Positions 17,559 through 27,606 of a DNA stretch of 64,000 nt are shown one piece after another. The notes under the pieces are model-generated. The model worked only from the letters and a program-made list of their open reading frames with translations, was not told the origin of the DNA and did no database searches. The translations under genes were made by a program, and so were the position numbers. The stretch comes from ZAX-1 sp046533095 (GTDB lineage Bacteria > Bacillota > Clostridia > Lachnospirales > Lachnospiraceae): assembly GCA_046533095.1 (NCBI GenBank), contig JAJQRA010000034.1:210993-274992 (forward strand), written 5' to 3'. Positions within the stretch are counted from its first letter, which is position 1. The number at the start of each line of letters is the position of its first letter.

Positions 17559-19236
17559 TTACTTTTTGGTGTCTGCTAAAACTTTTTTGATTTCTCCAAG
17601 GGGTCTGATTTGTTTTGAAAAATCAATGTTCATTGCGTTCCCGATATCTTTTAACACTTCATCATAATAATCAAAAAGGTAATAGTTCTGCTGAATGGCG
17701 GTACACTGTGCCTTTGATAAAGAGCCCAGCAGTTTCCCAATACTATATTTCCCCTCCAGCTTCCGCTCCAAAATTCTGGCGATGGTAAGGGCAACGAAGC
17801 AGGTAAGGAAATGTGCTTCGATATGTTCTTTCGTCCATACATAGACAGGACTGGCTTCCAGTTCGCTTTTGGTTACCTTGAAAGATTCCTCGATTCTCCA
17901 CAGGCTACGATACATATCTATGATGTCATCATCCGACCGCTCTATTTCACTGGTCAGAAGGATATAATAGCCATCCAGTGCTTCTTCCTTACGAAGTTTC
18001 CTTTCGTCGAGTTCCATAATGGAAGAGGCCGCCAGTATTTCCCCGGTACCCTTGTCGTAGTCAACTTTCTTCACATACTTTGCAGCGCCATAGGATGTGG
18101 CTCTTGTGTGTAGCTTCCGGGATTCTTTGCAAGATCCTGTGCTTTGGCAATGGTGGTGGTCCGATCAGCTTTTGCACGTTTGGCATACTTTTCGCTCCAG
18201 GATACGACCAGCTTTTCGTCCACTGTTTTTTTAAGCTTTTTCCCATCCTGTGAGGTGACCTGAATGGTATGGGGGCATTTGCGCGATTTGCGTTTGTATT
18301 CTTCGCCGAGCCAGCCATAGCCTTCACCATCAAGGACATATGCCTTCGTCTCCTTGTCCGCACCATGCACAGACATGCTGAACACATAGCCACCCCTTGT
18401 TGTCGTGTCCAGATGTTGTCGTATCCAGATGTTGTCGTATCCAGATGTTGTCGCCTGTGGTCATGCCTTTGTCGGCGGTAGAGATGACCCTGCTAAGATC
18501 GAACCCCTTTTTGATTCTAGTAAAGTTTGGTCTATAGGTAAGGCAGTCGTTGGTGTTGCCGGCGAATAGTTCATAAGTGATTGGGAGGGCATTGTTGTCC
18601 ATGAACAGCCCCATCTGGACAATGGGGTTCAGACGATGCTCTTTGGAGACGCCTTTTCGTTTAAAGTTATCCTGCCGTCAGACTCGAAGTAGTAGTTGGT
18701 CACGTCGTAATAGATGAGGCTGGTATTCCTGCCATAGTTAAGCTTAATCCTATCGTTGATCCAGAACTGGAGGTTTTCCTGATGTTTGTTCAGGCGAGAA
18801 AGGCAACGGTATAGATCATCCAGGGAATAGTCTGTCTTTTCAAAAAACATTTCCCAGCTGTCAAAAGAGGATTTTTTGGAAACCGGAGCAATGAGCCTGG
18901 AGTAGACAAGAATCTCCATGATGGTGTTGACATCATAGCCTTCTTTGGAATGGCGTTGCCTGTTGAGCAGAAAAGTGTCGATTTCCAGCTCGTGGTAGAT
19001 TTTGCTAAGGGCAGCATAGCGAAGTTCCTTTTCAAAACGTCCCCCATACAGAGCCTATCAGAATTGTAGAAAGTAAAGTTGATAGGGACCTGCCTGGCTT
19101 TCTTTTCTTCTTTTAAGAGTTCCACGCGTTTTGAAAAGTGAGCGATAGGATCAAGGTATCTATTTTTAAAATCATCGAGATAGCCAAGTGATTCAACGGT
19201 TTTGGAACGCGATGTTTTCTTTATCATAGTAGCCAT
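17559..19236 (-). pseudogene. IS1634-like transposase, broken by at least four frameshifts
   Basis: Pieces in successive frames join into one IS1634-type (IS4-like DDE) transposase. Piece one starts at ATG 19236 (KTVESLGYLDDF...). Piece two covers EGYDVNTIMEILVYSRL and IYYDVTNYYFE. Piece three has NPIVQMGLFMDNNALPI and STADKGMTTGDN. Piece four has FSMSVHGADKETKAYVLD. Piece five has DGYYILLTSEIERSDDDI, then YRSLWRIEESFKVTK (the conserved Y-R-W-E segment) and ends at 17559. Breaks lie near 19030, 18655, 18405-18452 and 18085. The third break coincides with a 16-bp triplet repeat described separately. It cannot make a functional transposase. Confidence 0.8.
18405..18452. repeat. Three tandem copies of a 16-bp unit inside the IS1634-like remnant
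   Basis: The unit G(T/A)(G/A)TCCAGATGTTGTC occurs at 18405-18420, 18421-18436 and 18437-18452; the last two are identical. Because 16 is not a multiple of three, copy number sets the frame. With three copies the minus-strand reading enters ..DNKGWLC, the wrong frame. With two copies it would enter ..TTRGGYVFSMS, the frame in which the homology continues. Confidence 0.85.
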
Positions 19237-19280
19237 CAGTGATGGAAAGATATATGCGACCGTTACGAGTTTTAGTTTGT

Positions 19281-19289
19281 TTTAAGTAC
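19281..19289. repeat. Target-site duplication, left copy (TTTAAGTAC)
   Basis: Directly abuts the left 18-bp inverted repeat of the IS4-family element and is identical to bases 20989-20997 on the right side. Confidence 0.8.
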
Positions 19290-20988
19290 CAATGTCATTA
19301 AGTTAAGGGGATTACAAACAGAAGGAAAAAGAGAGAAACATAAGGAGTAGAGGGATAAATACAGTGAAAGCAAGGGGTGTAAATTCAATCATGGGCAAGA
19401 AGAAAGAATTAGGGCATGCCACTAAGACAGATTGTACATCTGTCAAAAAAGGGATATAATATTAGAGGCTGCGACAAAGTAGGTTCAGGAGAATCTATAG
19501 CAAAAGCATGCCGGGAGCTGGAATCTATGCTGGCGGGCGTAGTTCCTACCGGGTCTGATAGGTAGTGTATAGCTGCCTATCAGGTTCACTACATCAAGTG
19601 GCGGATCATATTTATGAAGTCTAATAAAGTGATGGCATATCTTCATCGCCATTGCAAAATTGACTTGATATACATATTTTGTATTTTTTTTGCTCAATTA
19701 CGACATAAGCAGTAATGGTAGCATAAAAATTAAACAAAATCAGGCGAGCCCAGATTTCCTGCTCAATGTACTCTGCCTTTGTCGAGTGGAAATTGGTAGT
19801 TCCTATAGTATGTTTGAGATTCTGGAATGAAATCTCGGTATCCCAGCGCATATGGTACAGTTGTTTAAGCTCATCAGGTGAGAATTTTGTAACAGGAAGA
19901 TTAGTGATGATATTTTCGTAAATACCATCCGCGACTTCAAAGCGGACGATTCTGAGAGAGCGGGTATTCGTCCGTGGAGCCGGGTTCAATGTAATCACAA
20001 AGAAACTTCTGAGCAGATATGTCTGTACTGTTGGGCCAGTTCAGGATGTTTTCTTGCTTTTTGGGACTGCGTACGAGTCAGAATAAGCTCAATTTCTTTG
20101 TCAATAAACGCTGGGAGTGTTTCCAGCTTTAAAAGGTGTTTGGTATTGATATCTTTTGCCCTGACAAGAAAAAATACACCTTTATTCATTGCATGAGCAA
20201 AATAATTAAATGAAGAAAATCCTCTGTCAGAAATGAAAATAGGAGTACCCCCATACTGATATCTATCGGTGGGCTCACAAATGGCCTGAAACCCATTCTT
20301 CTGACGACTCGGCTGTATTACACAGTCCAGATATCTTTTGTTGAGGATGTCATAAAAAGAAATAGTATATATCATGTTAAACCCTTTTGTGGATTTTCCA
20401 CTTGGTGGGTGAAAGGTATCCGGGTCGTCCGGATTTCTGGCAATGTTAAATTCAGATCCGTCACACGCAACGAGCTGATATCTGCCCTTGTATTTCTCAA
20501 CGGAAAAGTATGAATTGAACTGAAATAGCAGATGTTGGAGAGCAACCGACAACAGCTTTTTTCGCTGTTGGTAGAAAGTAGCGTTTGAAAGTACATCGAG
20601 ATCATAGTTAAAGTATTTGAGAAGTTCGTGCCCAGTTGAGCCGCATCCCATGGAGATAAGGAAACGCAACAGGTTTTCGAAGTCAAGTTTACGCTTTCTC
20701 GAAAAATCGACTTCCGGATTTTTTGCAAATTTCCCTGGATATTGCGACATTTCAAAAATGGCGGACCAAAGAAAAGATTTCACCTGCTCTGGGTAGGTCA
20801 TGGTGCTTACCTTCTTGTAATTAGGGTCAAAACATGGCTACAATTACAAGGACCGTTTTCGCTAATAAATTGCGAGATATGTCAAGCGTTTTCTTGATTT
20901 TTTTCATCTTTTCTTGTTGTTTTTTTAGTTAGAGGTCGTCTTAAATCTTGCACTAGGGAAAACGTACTGACTTAACTTAATGACATTG
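19290..20988 (-). mobile_element. Complete IS4-family insertion sequence, 1699 bp
   Basis: The ends are an 18-bp perfect inverted repeat: CAATGTCATTAAGTTAAG at 19290-19307 and its complement at 20971-20988. It is flanked by a 9-bp direct repeat TTTAAGTAC at 19281-19289 and 20989-20997, which is the expected target duplication. The transposase inside reads on the minus strand. Intact ends with duplications show that this element inserted as a unit and has not been rearranged since, although its gene has frameshifts. It landed just upstream of the IS1634-like remnant's start. Confidence 0.88.
19485..20801 (-). pseudogene. IS4-family transposase in three frames
   Basis: ATG 20801 opens MTYPEQVKSFLW; the frame includes the first catalytic segment LVACDGSEFNI and the second PIFISDRGFSSFNY. 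It ends at TGA near 19995 after RHICSEVS. The homology goes on one frame over (FVITLNPAPRTNTRS, then LYHMRWDTEISFQNLKH, which holds the Y..R.W..E..F..LK motif) and breaks again at a run of eight A (19684-19691). The tail continues KNTKYVYQ.. to 19485. With one A fewer the last two parts would join. Both catalytic aspartates and the glutamate are present, so the damage is only two frame changes. Confidence 0.78.
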
Positions 20989-20997
20989 TTTAAGTAC
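20989..20997. repeat. Target-site duplication, right copy (TTTAAGTAC)
   Basis: Matches 19281-19289 exactly and abuts the right inverted repeat. The stretch 20998-21159 beyond it shows no gene. Confidence 0.8.
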
Positions 20998-21159
20998 ATG
21001 AGCATCAACTCCTTATAGATAGTAATAGCTATACCATATAACGCCGGCGTACGCAATAGAAAAACGACTAAAATCAAAAATAAAAAATGCTCGGAAGCCT
21101 TATAAATAAAAGCTAGCGAGCTAATCTACTGCGAAAGTTGCTACAAAACTGTGGGGCTA

Positions 21160-21883
21160 ATGCCTGATAGATTTTGGGATACATTAAAAGAAAATATTCA
21201 TGTATATGTAGCTGGTGAATATGTCCACCAGCTTTTACTAAAAAATTATAATTATGAAAGTGATGTTTTAAACTTTGGCATACCTGATTATGGGAAAGAG
21301 CGGTTTAATAAGGCAAGCTATGCTGTTTTTCCTCCTTCCGAAAAAACAACTTTTTTAATCTCCAGTGCGACGTATCAATATATTAAAGGACACGACATTG
21401 CTGCACTTGCCATTAGAATATCTTCAAAAAACAGAATTTCTCTTTGTTGGGAATGCGAATGCAAAAAATACAAAGTACCTTGAACTATTAGAGCTTTTAG
21501 AAGAAAATTTTTCGAATACACATCTTCTTCCCAGTATGGAACATAAAGAACTGCTGTCATTAATGAACGAAGTAGACTGTGTTTTAGCGCCTTCTAGAGA
21601 AGATGCAACAAATTCCTGTATTATAGAAGGACTTTCTTTGTCTAAAATTTGTATATGTTCGGACAAAGTAGGTGCTTTTTATTATTTGAAAGATTCTGTA
21701 AGTGCCTTTATCTTTCCAATGACAAATATTGAGAAGTTAACATCTATTATGATATATATTGTGGATCATATTGATGATATGAAAAATATTAGGGACGATG
21801 GGTATGCTATATATGAAAAAGTGTTTTCATTAAATACATTTGAAGATAATGTGAAAAGATGTTTGATAAAAAGTGAATATTAG
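21160..21883 (+). pseudogene. 5'-truncated, frameshifted glycosyltransferase (paralog of the gene at 27607)
   Basis: From PDRFWDTLKENI to the stop this is closely similar to the intact protein at 27607-28686, for instance NFGIPDYGKERF versus NFGSPDYGKEKF, and CVLAPSREDATNSC versus CILAPSREDPTNTC. The first ~118 residues are absent; similarity begins abruptly at about 21160, beside the transposon block. A second lesion lies near 21400: compared base by base with the intact paralog, 14 bases are missing between the DIAAL and LPLEYL codons, which shifts the frame. It is a dead member of a duplicated gene pair. Confidence 0.85.
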
Positions 21884-22018
21884 TGGCTTCTATGTGGAGC
21901 AGGGTGGCGATGATTTAAAAGTGTATACGTTGTTATTTGGCACTTGAAGAGGTAAATCATGCATAAACAAACCAAAATCCAGCATGCTTGTACAACAGAG
22001 TTTGCGAGGTGAGAAGCA

Positions 22019-22806
22019 ATGAAAGTAGTAATTTTAGCAGGTGGTCTTGGAACCCGAATATCGGAAGAAAGCCACTTAAGACCAAAGCCTATGATAGAAA
22101 TAGGGGAGCAGCCTCTTCTTTGGCATATTATGAAATGCTACTCTTATTATGGCTACAACGATTTTATTATCTGTGCAGGATACAAACAGCATATCATAAA
22201 GGAATATTTTGCGAACTATTATTTGCACCATTCCGATGTTACCTTTGACTTTTCCAATGTAAACAAAGTAGAGGTTCATTCTAATGTTGCGGAGCCTTGG
22301 AAAGCCACGGTGGTGGACACGGGACTTAATACCATGACAGGTGGACAAATTAAGAGAATTGAAGATTTTGTGAGTGATGAGCCATTTATGCTGACTTATG
22401 GTGATGGTATTTCTGATATTGATATTTGCAAATTAGTTGAATTCCATCAGTCTAATGGTAAGATGGCTACCATATCGGCGGTGGGCGTAAACCCACGATT
22501 TGGAGCACTCAATATTGATAGTTCTGGCGCAGTAACGAAGTTCAGGGAAAAAGCCAATGCGGATACAAGTGTGATAAATGGTGGGTTTATGGTTTTGAAC
22601 AATCGGATATTCAACTTTATAAACGGCGATGATGTAGTATTTGAAAAAAACCTTTGGAAACAATAGCGAGCTTAGGAGAGTTGATTGCCTACCGCCATAC
22701 AGGATTCTGGAGATGTACGGATACCCAACGAGACAAGGGGTATTTGGAAGAACTTTGGGCGAATAGACAAGCTCCGTGGAAGAAGTGGCGGGTATGTTTA
22801 ACTTGA
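22019..22806 (+). pseudogene. rfbF: Glucose-1-phosphate cytidylyltransferase, frameshifted at an A7 run
   Basis: Opens MKVVILAGGLGTRISEE with the KPMIEIG and LTYGDGISDID motifs of RfbF, which makes CDP-glucose. The frame stops after 215 residues. The expected continuation PLETIASLGELIAYRHTGFW, then DTQRDKGYLEELW, is in the next frame up to 22806. The switch is at seven A (22644-22650); eight would restore a protein of the normal ~260 residues. GGTGAGAAGC precedes the start. First gene of a CDP-dideoxyhexose set whose later members are also broken. Confidence 0.85.
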
Positions 22807-23566
22807 CATTTTATAAAAGCAAACGGGTTTTTATAACAGGGCATATGGGGTTTAAAGGAGTGTGACTGTCGTTCATGTTGGCAAGTGCAGGGGCGAAGGT
22901 TACTGGATTTTCATTAGAACTGCTAACCGATCCTAGCCTTTTTGATTTGGCAAAGATAGGGCAAGATATGAATTCAATCATTTGCGATGTGCGGAATTTT
23001 GATGCATTAAAACGTGCATTTGATGAAGCAAAGCCGGAGATCGTCCTACAAATTTGGCGGAGCCGCCCATTGTGCGGGAAAGCTTATAAAAACCCACGCT
23101 ATACATATGAAACGAATGTTGTGGGTACAGTCAATATTTTGGAATGCATAAGGCTTGGTGGCAGTTTCCGAAAAAGTGGTAGCCTATACCAAGGAGGAGT
23201 GAAAAGCTTTTTAAACGTCACAACGGACAAGGTTTACTACAATAACGAATGGGAATATGGGTATAGGGCATGCGATCTACTAGAGGGCTTTGATCCATAT
23301 TCAAGTAGCAAGGTCTGCTCGGAGTTAGTGACGCGTGTATATTAAAAACAGTTTTTTTATGCATGCACCGGCAATGTGCTCGATGGTGGCGATTTTTCGA
23401 TAGACAGAATTATCCCAGACTGTGTGCGTGCCACGCAGAATAAGACAGATGTAATCGTGAGAAACCCTTCCTCTATCAGACCATATCAGCATGTATTAGA
23501 ATGATTGTCTGCATACTTAATGATTGCAGAAAAGCAATACGTCGATGTGTCCTTTGTGAGGTGCTA
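22794..23566 (+). pseudogene. rfbG: CDP-glucose 4,6-dehydratase, heavily decayed
   Basis: Starts MFNLTFYKSKRVFITGHMGFKG, with the dinucleotide loop split as TGHMGFKG. The next expected tryptophan codon is TGA (22863-22865). Later homology includes NPRYTYETNVVGTVNILE, LNVTTDKVYYNNEWEYGY and FDPYSSSKVCSEL; between them a pair of compensating shifts turns the expected LHLAAQP stretch into LQIWRSRP. A TAA after ELVTRVY and a TGA after RPYQHVLE follow. The last ~90 residues are missing where the next gene's fragment begins. It overlaps rfbF by 13 bases, as is usual in intact operons. Confidence 0.85.
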
Positions 23567-24789
23567 GCTTCACGTGTGTATGACCATGAGGAAATGGTGA
23601 ACCTTACAGACAGTGTACTTGAATTTTGGCTCACTGCAGGACGCTACTGTGATATCTTTGAGAGAGAGTTTGCAAAATATCTTGGCGTTTCTGACTGTGT
23701 ACTGGTAAACTCGGGTTCAAGTGCGAATCTACTTGCTTTTATGGCGCTGACATCGCCATTGCTAGGTGCGCGTGCAATTAAACGCGAAGATGAGGTAATA
23801 ACGGTTGTGGAGGCTTTTCTGACTACTGTTGCACCGATCATCCAATATGGCGCGATACCTGTTTTTGTTGATGTGACGATACCGCAGTACAATATAGATG
23901 TTACGAAACTGGAAGCTGCATTTTCTCCAAAAACGAAAGCAGTAATGTTGGCGCACACGTTGAGAAACCCTTTTGATCTAGTGGCAGTGCAAGCTTTTTG
24001 CAAACGGCATAAGCTTTGGCTAGTAGAAGACAATTGCGATGCGCTAGGCAGTGAATATAGAATTGATGGCATAACAAAAAAACAGGCACAATTGGCGACA
24101 TTGGAACATCAAGCTTTTACCCGCCTCACCACATGACAATGGGCGAGGGTGGGGCTGTTTACACGGACAACCCACTTCTGACTAAAATTGTAAAATCAAT
24201 GCGAGATTGGGGACGGGAATGTGTTTGCCAATCCGGACAAGACAACCTTTGCGGGCATAGGTTTGGCAAGCAGTTCGGTGAATTGCCGCTAGGCTATGAC
24301 CACAAATACGTTTACTCGCATTTTGGCTTCAACCTAAAAGCAACGGACATGCAGGTGGCAATCGGCGTGGCTCAGCTTAAAAAATTACCGGAATTTGTGA
24401 AACGCCGTAGATTAAATTTCGTGCGCTTAAAGAACATTCTGGAAAGGCTTTCAGACAAGCTGATTTTACCGGAAGCTTGTCAAAAGTCCAGCCCTAGCTG
24501 GTTTGGATTTTTGATTACCTGCAAGGAAAATGTGAATAGAAATGAAGTCGTTCTACATTTGGAAGATTGTGGTGTACAGACAAGGATGCTTTTCTCAGGC
24601 AATTTAATCAAACACCCATGTTTTGACGAAATGCGAAGAACAGGCAAAGGCTACCGCGTTGTAGGCGAACTAAACGTTACCGACCAAATAATGAACGATA
24701 CCTTCTGGGTGGGCGTTTACCCTGGCATGACGGACGAGATGATTGACCATATAGGGAAAACGATAATCGAAGCTATAAAAAGCACATGA
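23567..24789 (+). pseudogene. rfbH: CDP-4-keto-6-deoxyglucose 3-dehydrase, 5'-deleted and frameshifted
   Basis: Similarity begins at ASRVYDHEEMVNL; about 35 N-terminal residues are gone, joined to the cut end of rfbG. The PLP-enzyme parts are clear: LVNSGSSANLLAFMAL, VFVDVTIPQYNID and VEDNCDALGSEY. At seven A (24076-24082) the frame is lost. Eight A would read TKKTGTIGDIGTSSFYPPHH and run on into MTMGEGGAVYT, where the paired histidines mark this family in place of the usual PLP lysine. The rest, with the cysteine cluster GRECVCQSG..NLCG, is open to 24789. The pathway for 3,6-dideoxyhexoses is therefore dead here. Confidence 0.87.
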
Positions 24790-24920
24790 GATTATTGCAC
24801 AAGAATAAAGTATCGCCTTTTCCCATCGCAGACGTATTCTTTGGTATCCGAAAACGAGAAATTTCTTATGCATCCTAAAATCAGCGGATCTTTGAATGAT
24901 GTGCGATGGGATTCCAATTT

Positions 24921-26063
24921 CTAACATCTTCTCTGATGCCCTCCTGAAATCATCCCTACCGCGTCATCAAGGCAGTAGTTTCCTAGATTATAGATGTATG
25001 AGTATTCAAAACCGCTTGTCATTAACTGTACAATACATGTACCAGATGTAGAACCACCAAGGAAACAGTTGCACTTGGACAAAATGGCAAGTGCTGTTAT
25101 GTAGTCTAAATTTATTTCTATTAGATTTGAAGAGCTTTCTTTGTAAACAGCAGGTAAATAAAGAGCCTTTGCATAATTATAAATTAGGTTTTTTTGCGTA
25201 AAAATTAAATCTGCTCCAAATACATTTAAAAACGCTTGATAAATATGTGCATCCTCTGTAGCTAAATATAACTTTGAACATTTTTGCCGTTTATAAATCA
25301 TTTGAGCGTCTTTAACGATCTGCTCTACCGATGGTTGCGTAGGATGGCCATAGGGTCTTAAATTCTGATAATCGGTTCCTCGGCACAATATGCCTAATAG
25401 TTTTTGATCTGCGATTTGGCAATAAACCTCATCAATGTGCTGCTGTGTTTCTTGGTTAAATCTGATGAATTGATGATATTTTTTTCTCCAGTAATTTAAG
25501 AGGTATTCATTGGTAAAGAAATCCATACATATACGTAAACTAGAAGACGGAAACCCAGAAAGAATCGGCGTTGTAGCGTCTAAACCTTGCGGTCCTTTGA
25601 AAAAAGGCTGCTCAAAAAACAATTCCCATATGTTCATATCTTCAGCTAAGGTGTCTGAATCCCAGCATTTGCGCATATCGATAAGCGGGAGTTTGCCAAA
25701 ATCTATGGATCTTACAATATGCATCAAATTAGTTAGCATATAGGAGGCCAGTCCGGAATCGGGATCATTTCGTTTTATAATAATTGGATCATTATTTAGT
25801 TCAATTCCAACAAGTTCCATTTTGTCAAGTAGATCAGCGACGTGAAAAATATATTTCTCAATATCAATATCATCATTTTCAAGCACAGATAGATAGTTGT
25901 TCATGCTTTTATGGTATAGCTTGAGGATTTTATTTAAGAGGTGCAAACAATTGGAATATTCTGCTTTTTGTATGGGATGATTGCTGTTTTTGTAATATTC
26001 ATTCAAATCATATTGTAAATTGTTGCGTATTTTATGTAACGTATTGAGGAAATTAGTCATCAT
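24921..26063 (-). CDS. Putative glycosyltransferase, fucosyltransferase-like
   Basis: 380 residues without signal or membrane segment. The C-terminal half has GILCRGTDYQNLRPYGHP followed by QPSVEQIVKDAQ and KLYLATEDAHIYQAFL, then FLGGSTSGT near the end. An H/C-RGTDY segment followed by an 'LATED' strand is the layout of GT23/NodZ-like fucosyltransferases that bind GDP-sugars. The N-terminal half is helical and unrecognised. It follows fliB on the minus strand with a 71-base gap and AAAGGATG upstream. A GDP-sugar enzyme would suit the manC gene nearby. Family assignment is tentative; it could be another surface-glycan enzyme. Confidence 0.5.
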   Translation of the reverse strand: MMTNFLNTLHKIRNNLQYDLNEYYKNSNHPIQKAEYSNCLHLLNKILKLYHKSMNNYLSVLENDDIDIEKYIFHVADLLDKMELVGIELNNDPIIIKRNDPDSGLASYMLTNLMHIVRSIDFGKLPLIDMRKCWDSDTLAEDMNIWELFFEQPFFKGPQGLDATTPILSGFPSSSLRICMDFFTNEYLLNYWRKKYHQFIRFNQETQQHIDEVYCQIADQKLLGILCRGTDYQNLRPYGHPTQPSVEQIVKDAQMIYKRQKCSKLYLATEDAHIYQAFLNVFGADLIFTQKNLIYNYAKALYLPAVYKESSSNLIEINLDYITALAILSKCNCFLGGSTSGTCIVQLMTSGFEYSYIYNLGNYCLDDAVGMISGGHQRRC

Positions 26064-26134
26064 AAAGAAAGCATCCTTTCATCCTGGCAATAGAACCATA
26101 GTGTTTCTATTTAGAAACGGCAAATTTTCTTAAG

Positions 26135-27316
26135 CTATATCAACAAGCATAAAACAGGGGATAGAATATCGGTTCCGCCAAGAACATCAATCATTTGATC
26201 CAGAATACGGTCATAACCACCGGAATTTTTGGTTCTTTGCGAAAAGTAGCAGATGCTATAAATGATATCTTCATCCGTAAGGTTGTCTTTATCAAAATTA
26301 AGAGTAGCTATAAAAACTTGTAGCATGAGGTAATCTAACAAAATATGCAGATATGCTGTTAAAGGACCTTTTTTATGCATGGGGAAATTCGTACAAAAGA
26401 GACTGTTAACAAAATAATTTTCAAACACATACTCATGATTAAAATAATATGGGTCAAATAATGTGGCTTTTAACGATTTGATATCGCTGTGCCCTATCCT
26501 ATCCTTTTGTTCATAAAATCGATTTATCTGCTCATAAAATTTCACATTCTCATCGGATACCTCTTTTTGATTAATAATCTGTTTCATAAGATCATAAAGA
26601 AGCGTATAAATATTTTCGCTTGCTGACAACAGTGTGTCTTTAATATTTAAAGAATCCTCGTATAAATCTGGTGAAGGGGTTCGCTGCGTGTATAATGCCA
26701 CGATATCGGTCAATTTCTGCTCATTTTCTTGCGTAAAAGGGAACTGTGATAGGTCCTTGAACGCCTGCGCAATCAGTACAAGCCTTAAAGTGAAAGGAAC
26801 AGTGCGGTTTTGTAAAATATCAATGCAAAAAGCTCGTATATTGTAGCCAATTTTTTCAATCTGCAGATTTGGATCTTTTTCATATTCTAAATCTTTCGGA
26901 TTTTCATCTCTGGATATAAAAAGCAGACCTTCCTTATGGAGTAAAAGAAGCTTTGCAGCCTCCGAACACGAAAGCGATAAAGTAAGGTGCAATATATCAT
27001 TGTAAATATAACCTCCGCGAGGGTATAGGCGGCAAGTTCTAGACAGTTTATCATGTCCCCACGTTTTTTGGAGCTTACATAGGCCATCGTCGCCATAAAA
27101 GAAACAGTAGCCATTTTCATTTGCTCTAAATCTTGCCAGTTCATTTGAAGAATCAATCGCTGCACGCAATTCGTCTCCAAACGCTCCAACAACATTAGAA
27201 TACATTTTAAAGGTGTTTGAATCTATATCAATTTGCCAGCGATTTGGCTTGCAACATTTGTCAACGCAATCGGAGGCACAACTAAATTTACTATAAAGGT
27301 CATAGGTTATATTCAT
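26135..27316 (-). CDS. fliB: Flagellin lysine-N-methylase FliB
   Basis: 393 residues. The N-terminal cysteine cluster CASDCVDKCC with W following, then CFFYGDDGLCKLQ and LSRTCRLYPRGGY, is the signature of FliB, which methylates surface lysines of flagellin and probably binds a metal or Fe-S cluster through these cysteines (family knowledge). The remainder is an all-helical part of usual length. GAGGAAAATG precedes ATG 27316. It shares the strand with the downstream fucosyltransferase-like gene, so both may be one transcript. Its likely substrate is the flagellin encoded 15 kb away (42354). Confidence 0.85.
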   Translation of the reverse strand: MNITYDLYSKFSCASDCVDKCCKPNRWQIDIDSNTFKMYSNVVGAFGDELRAAIDSSNELARFRANENGYCFFYGDDGLCKLQKTWGHDKLSRTCRLYPRGGYIYNDILHLTLSLSCSEAAKLLLLHKEGLLFISRDENPKDLEYEKDPNLQIEKIGYNIRAFCIDILQNRTVPFTLRLVLIAQAFKDLSQFPFTQENEQKLTDIVALYTQRTPSPDLYEDSLNIKDTLLSASENIYTLLYDLMKQIINQKEVSDENVKFYEQINRFYEQKDRIGHSDIKSLKATLFDPYYFNHEYVFENYFVNSLFCTNFPMHKKGPLTAYLHILLDYLMLQVFIATLNFDKDNLTDEDIIYSICYFSQRTKNSGGYDRILDQMIDVLGGTDILSPVLCLLI

Positions 27317-27410
27317 TTTTCATTTTCCTCATCAACTTTTATACAATAATAACAGGATTTTTCCGCATTTGCAAGCCATTTATAAAATCTGTCAAGCCTA
27401 GAATATTCAC

Positions 27411-27439
27411 TTGACAATACCTACGCATTATAGTATGGT
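27411..27439 (+). promoter_or_regulatory. SigA-type promoter for the glycosyltransferase at 27607
   Basis: TTGACA (27411-27416), 17-base spacer, TATGGT (27434-27439). The predicted start near 27446 leaves a leader of about 160 bases before the TTG start at 27607. Confidence 0.55.
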
Positions 27440-27452
27440 TTAAAAATAATAG

Positions 27453-27581
27453 ATGCTCAAAAATACGATAGTGGCATGTATGATAATGGGTTTTGCATCA
27501 TTAGCATGTGGCATAACATGGCATTGTAGGGAGAGAGGAAAGTATGATACTTGTAATCAAGTAAAGAAGCTTGGTAAATAA
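27453..27581 (+). CDS. Possible 42-residue small protein in the glycosyltransferase leader
   Basis: An open frame from ATG 27453 to TAA 27581. The product begins MLKNTIVACMIMGFASLACG, a hydrophobic stretch that could span the membrane, then a short basic, cysteine-containing tail. It starts a few bases after the predicted transcription start and has no clear ribosome site, so it would be nearly leaderless or unused. No family recognised. Confidence 0.25.
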   Translation: MLKNTIVACMIMGFASLACGITWHCRERGKYDTCNQVKKLGK

Positions 27582-27606
27582 GTACATTATATCAAAGGAG
27601 CGCTGA

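Noticed and set aside
16581..17667. Plus-strand open frames over the ISAs1 region
   Set aside because: They lie antisense to clear transposase homology and have no ribosome sites or family motifs.
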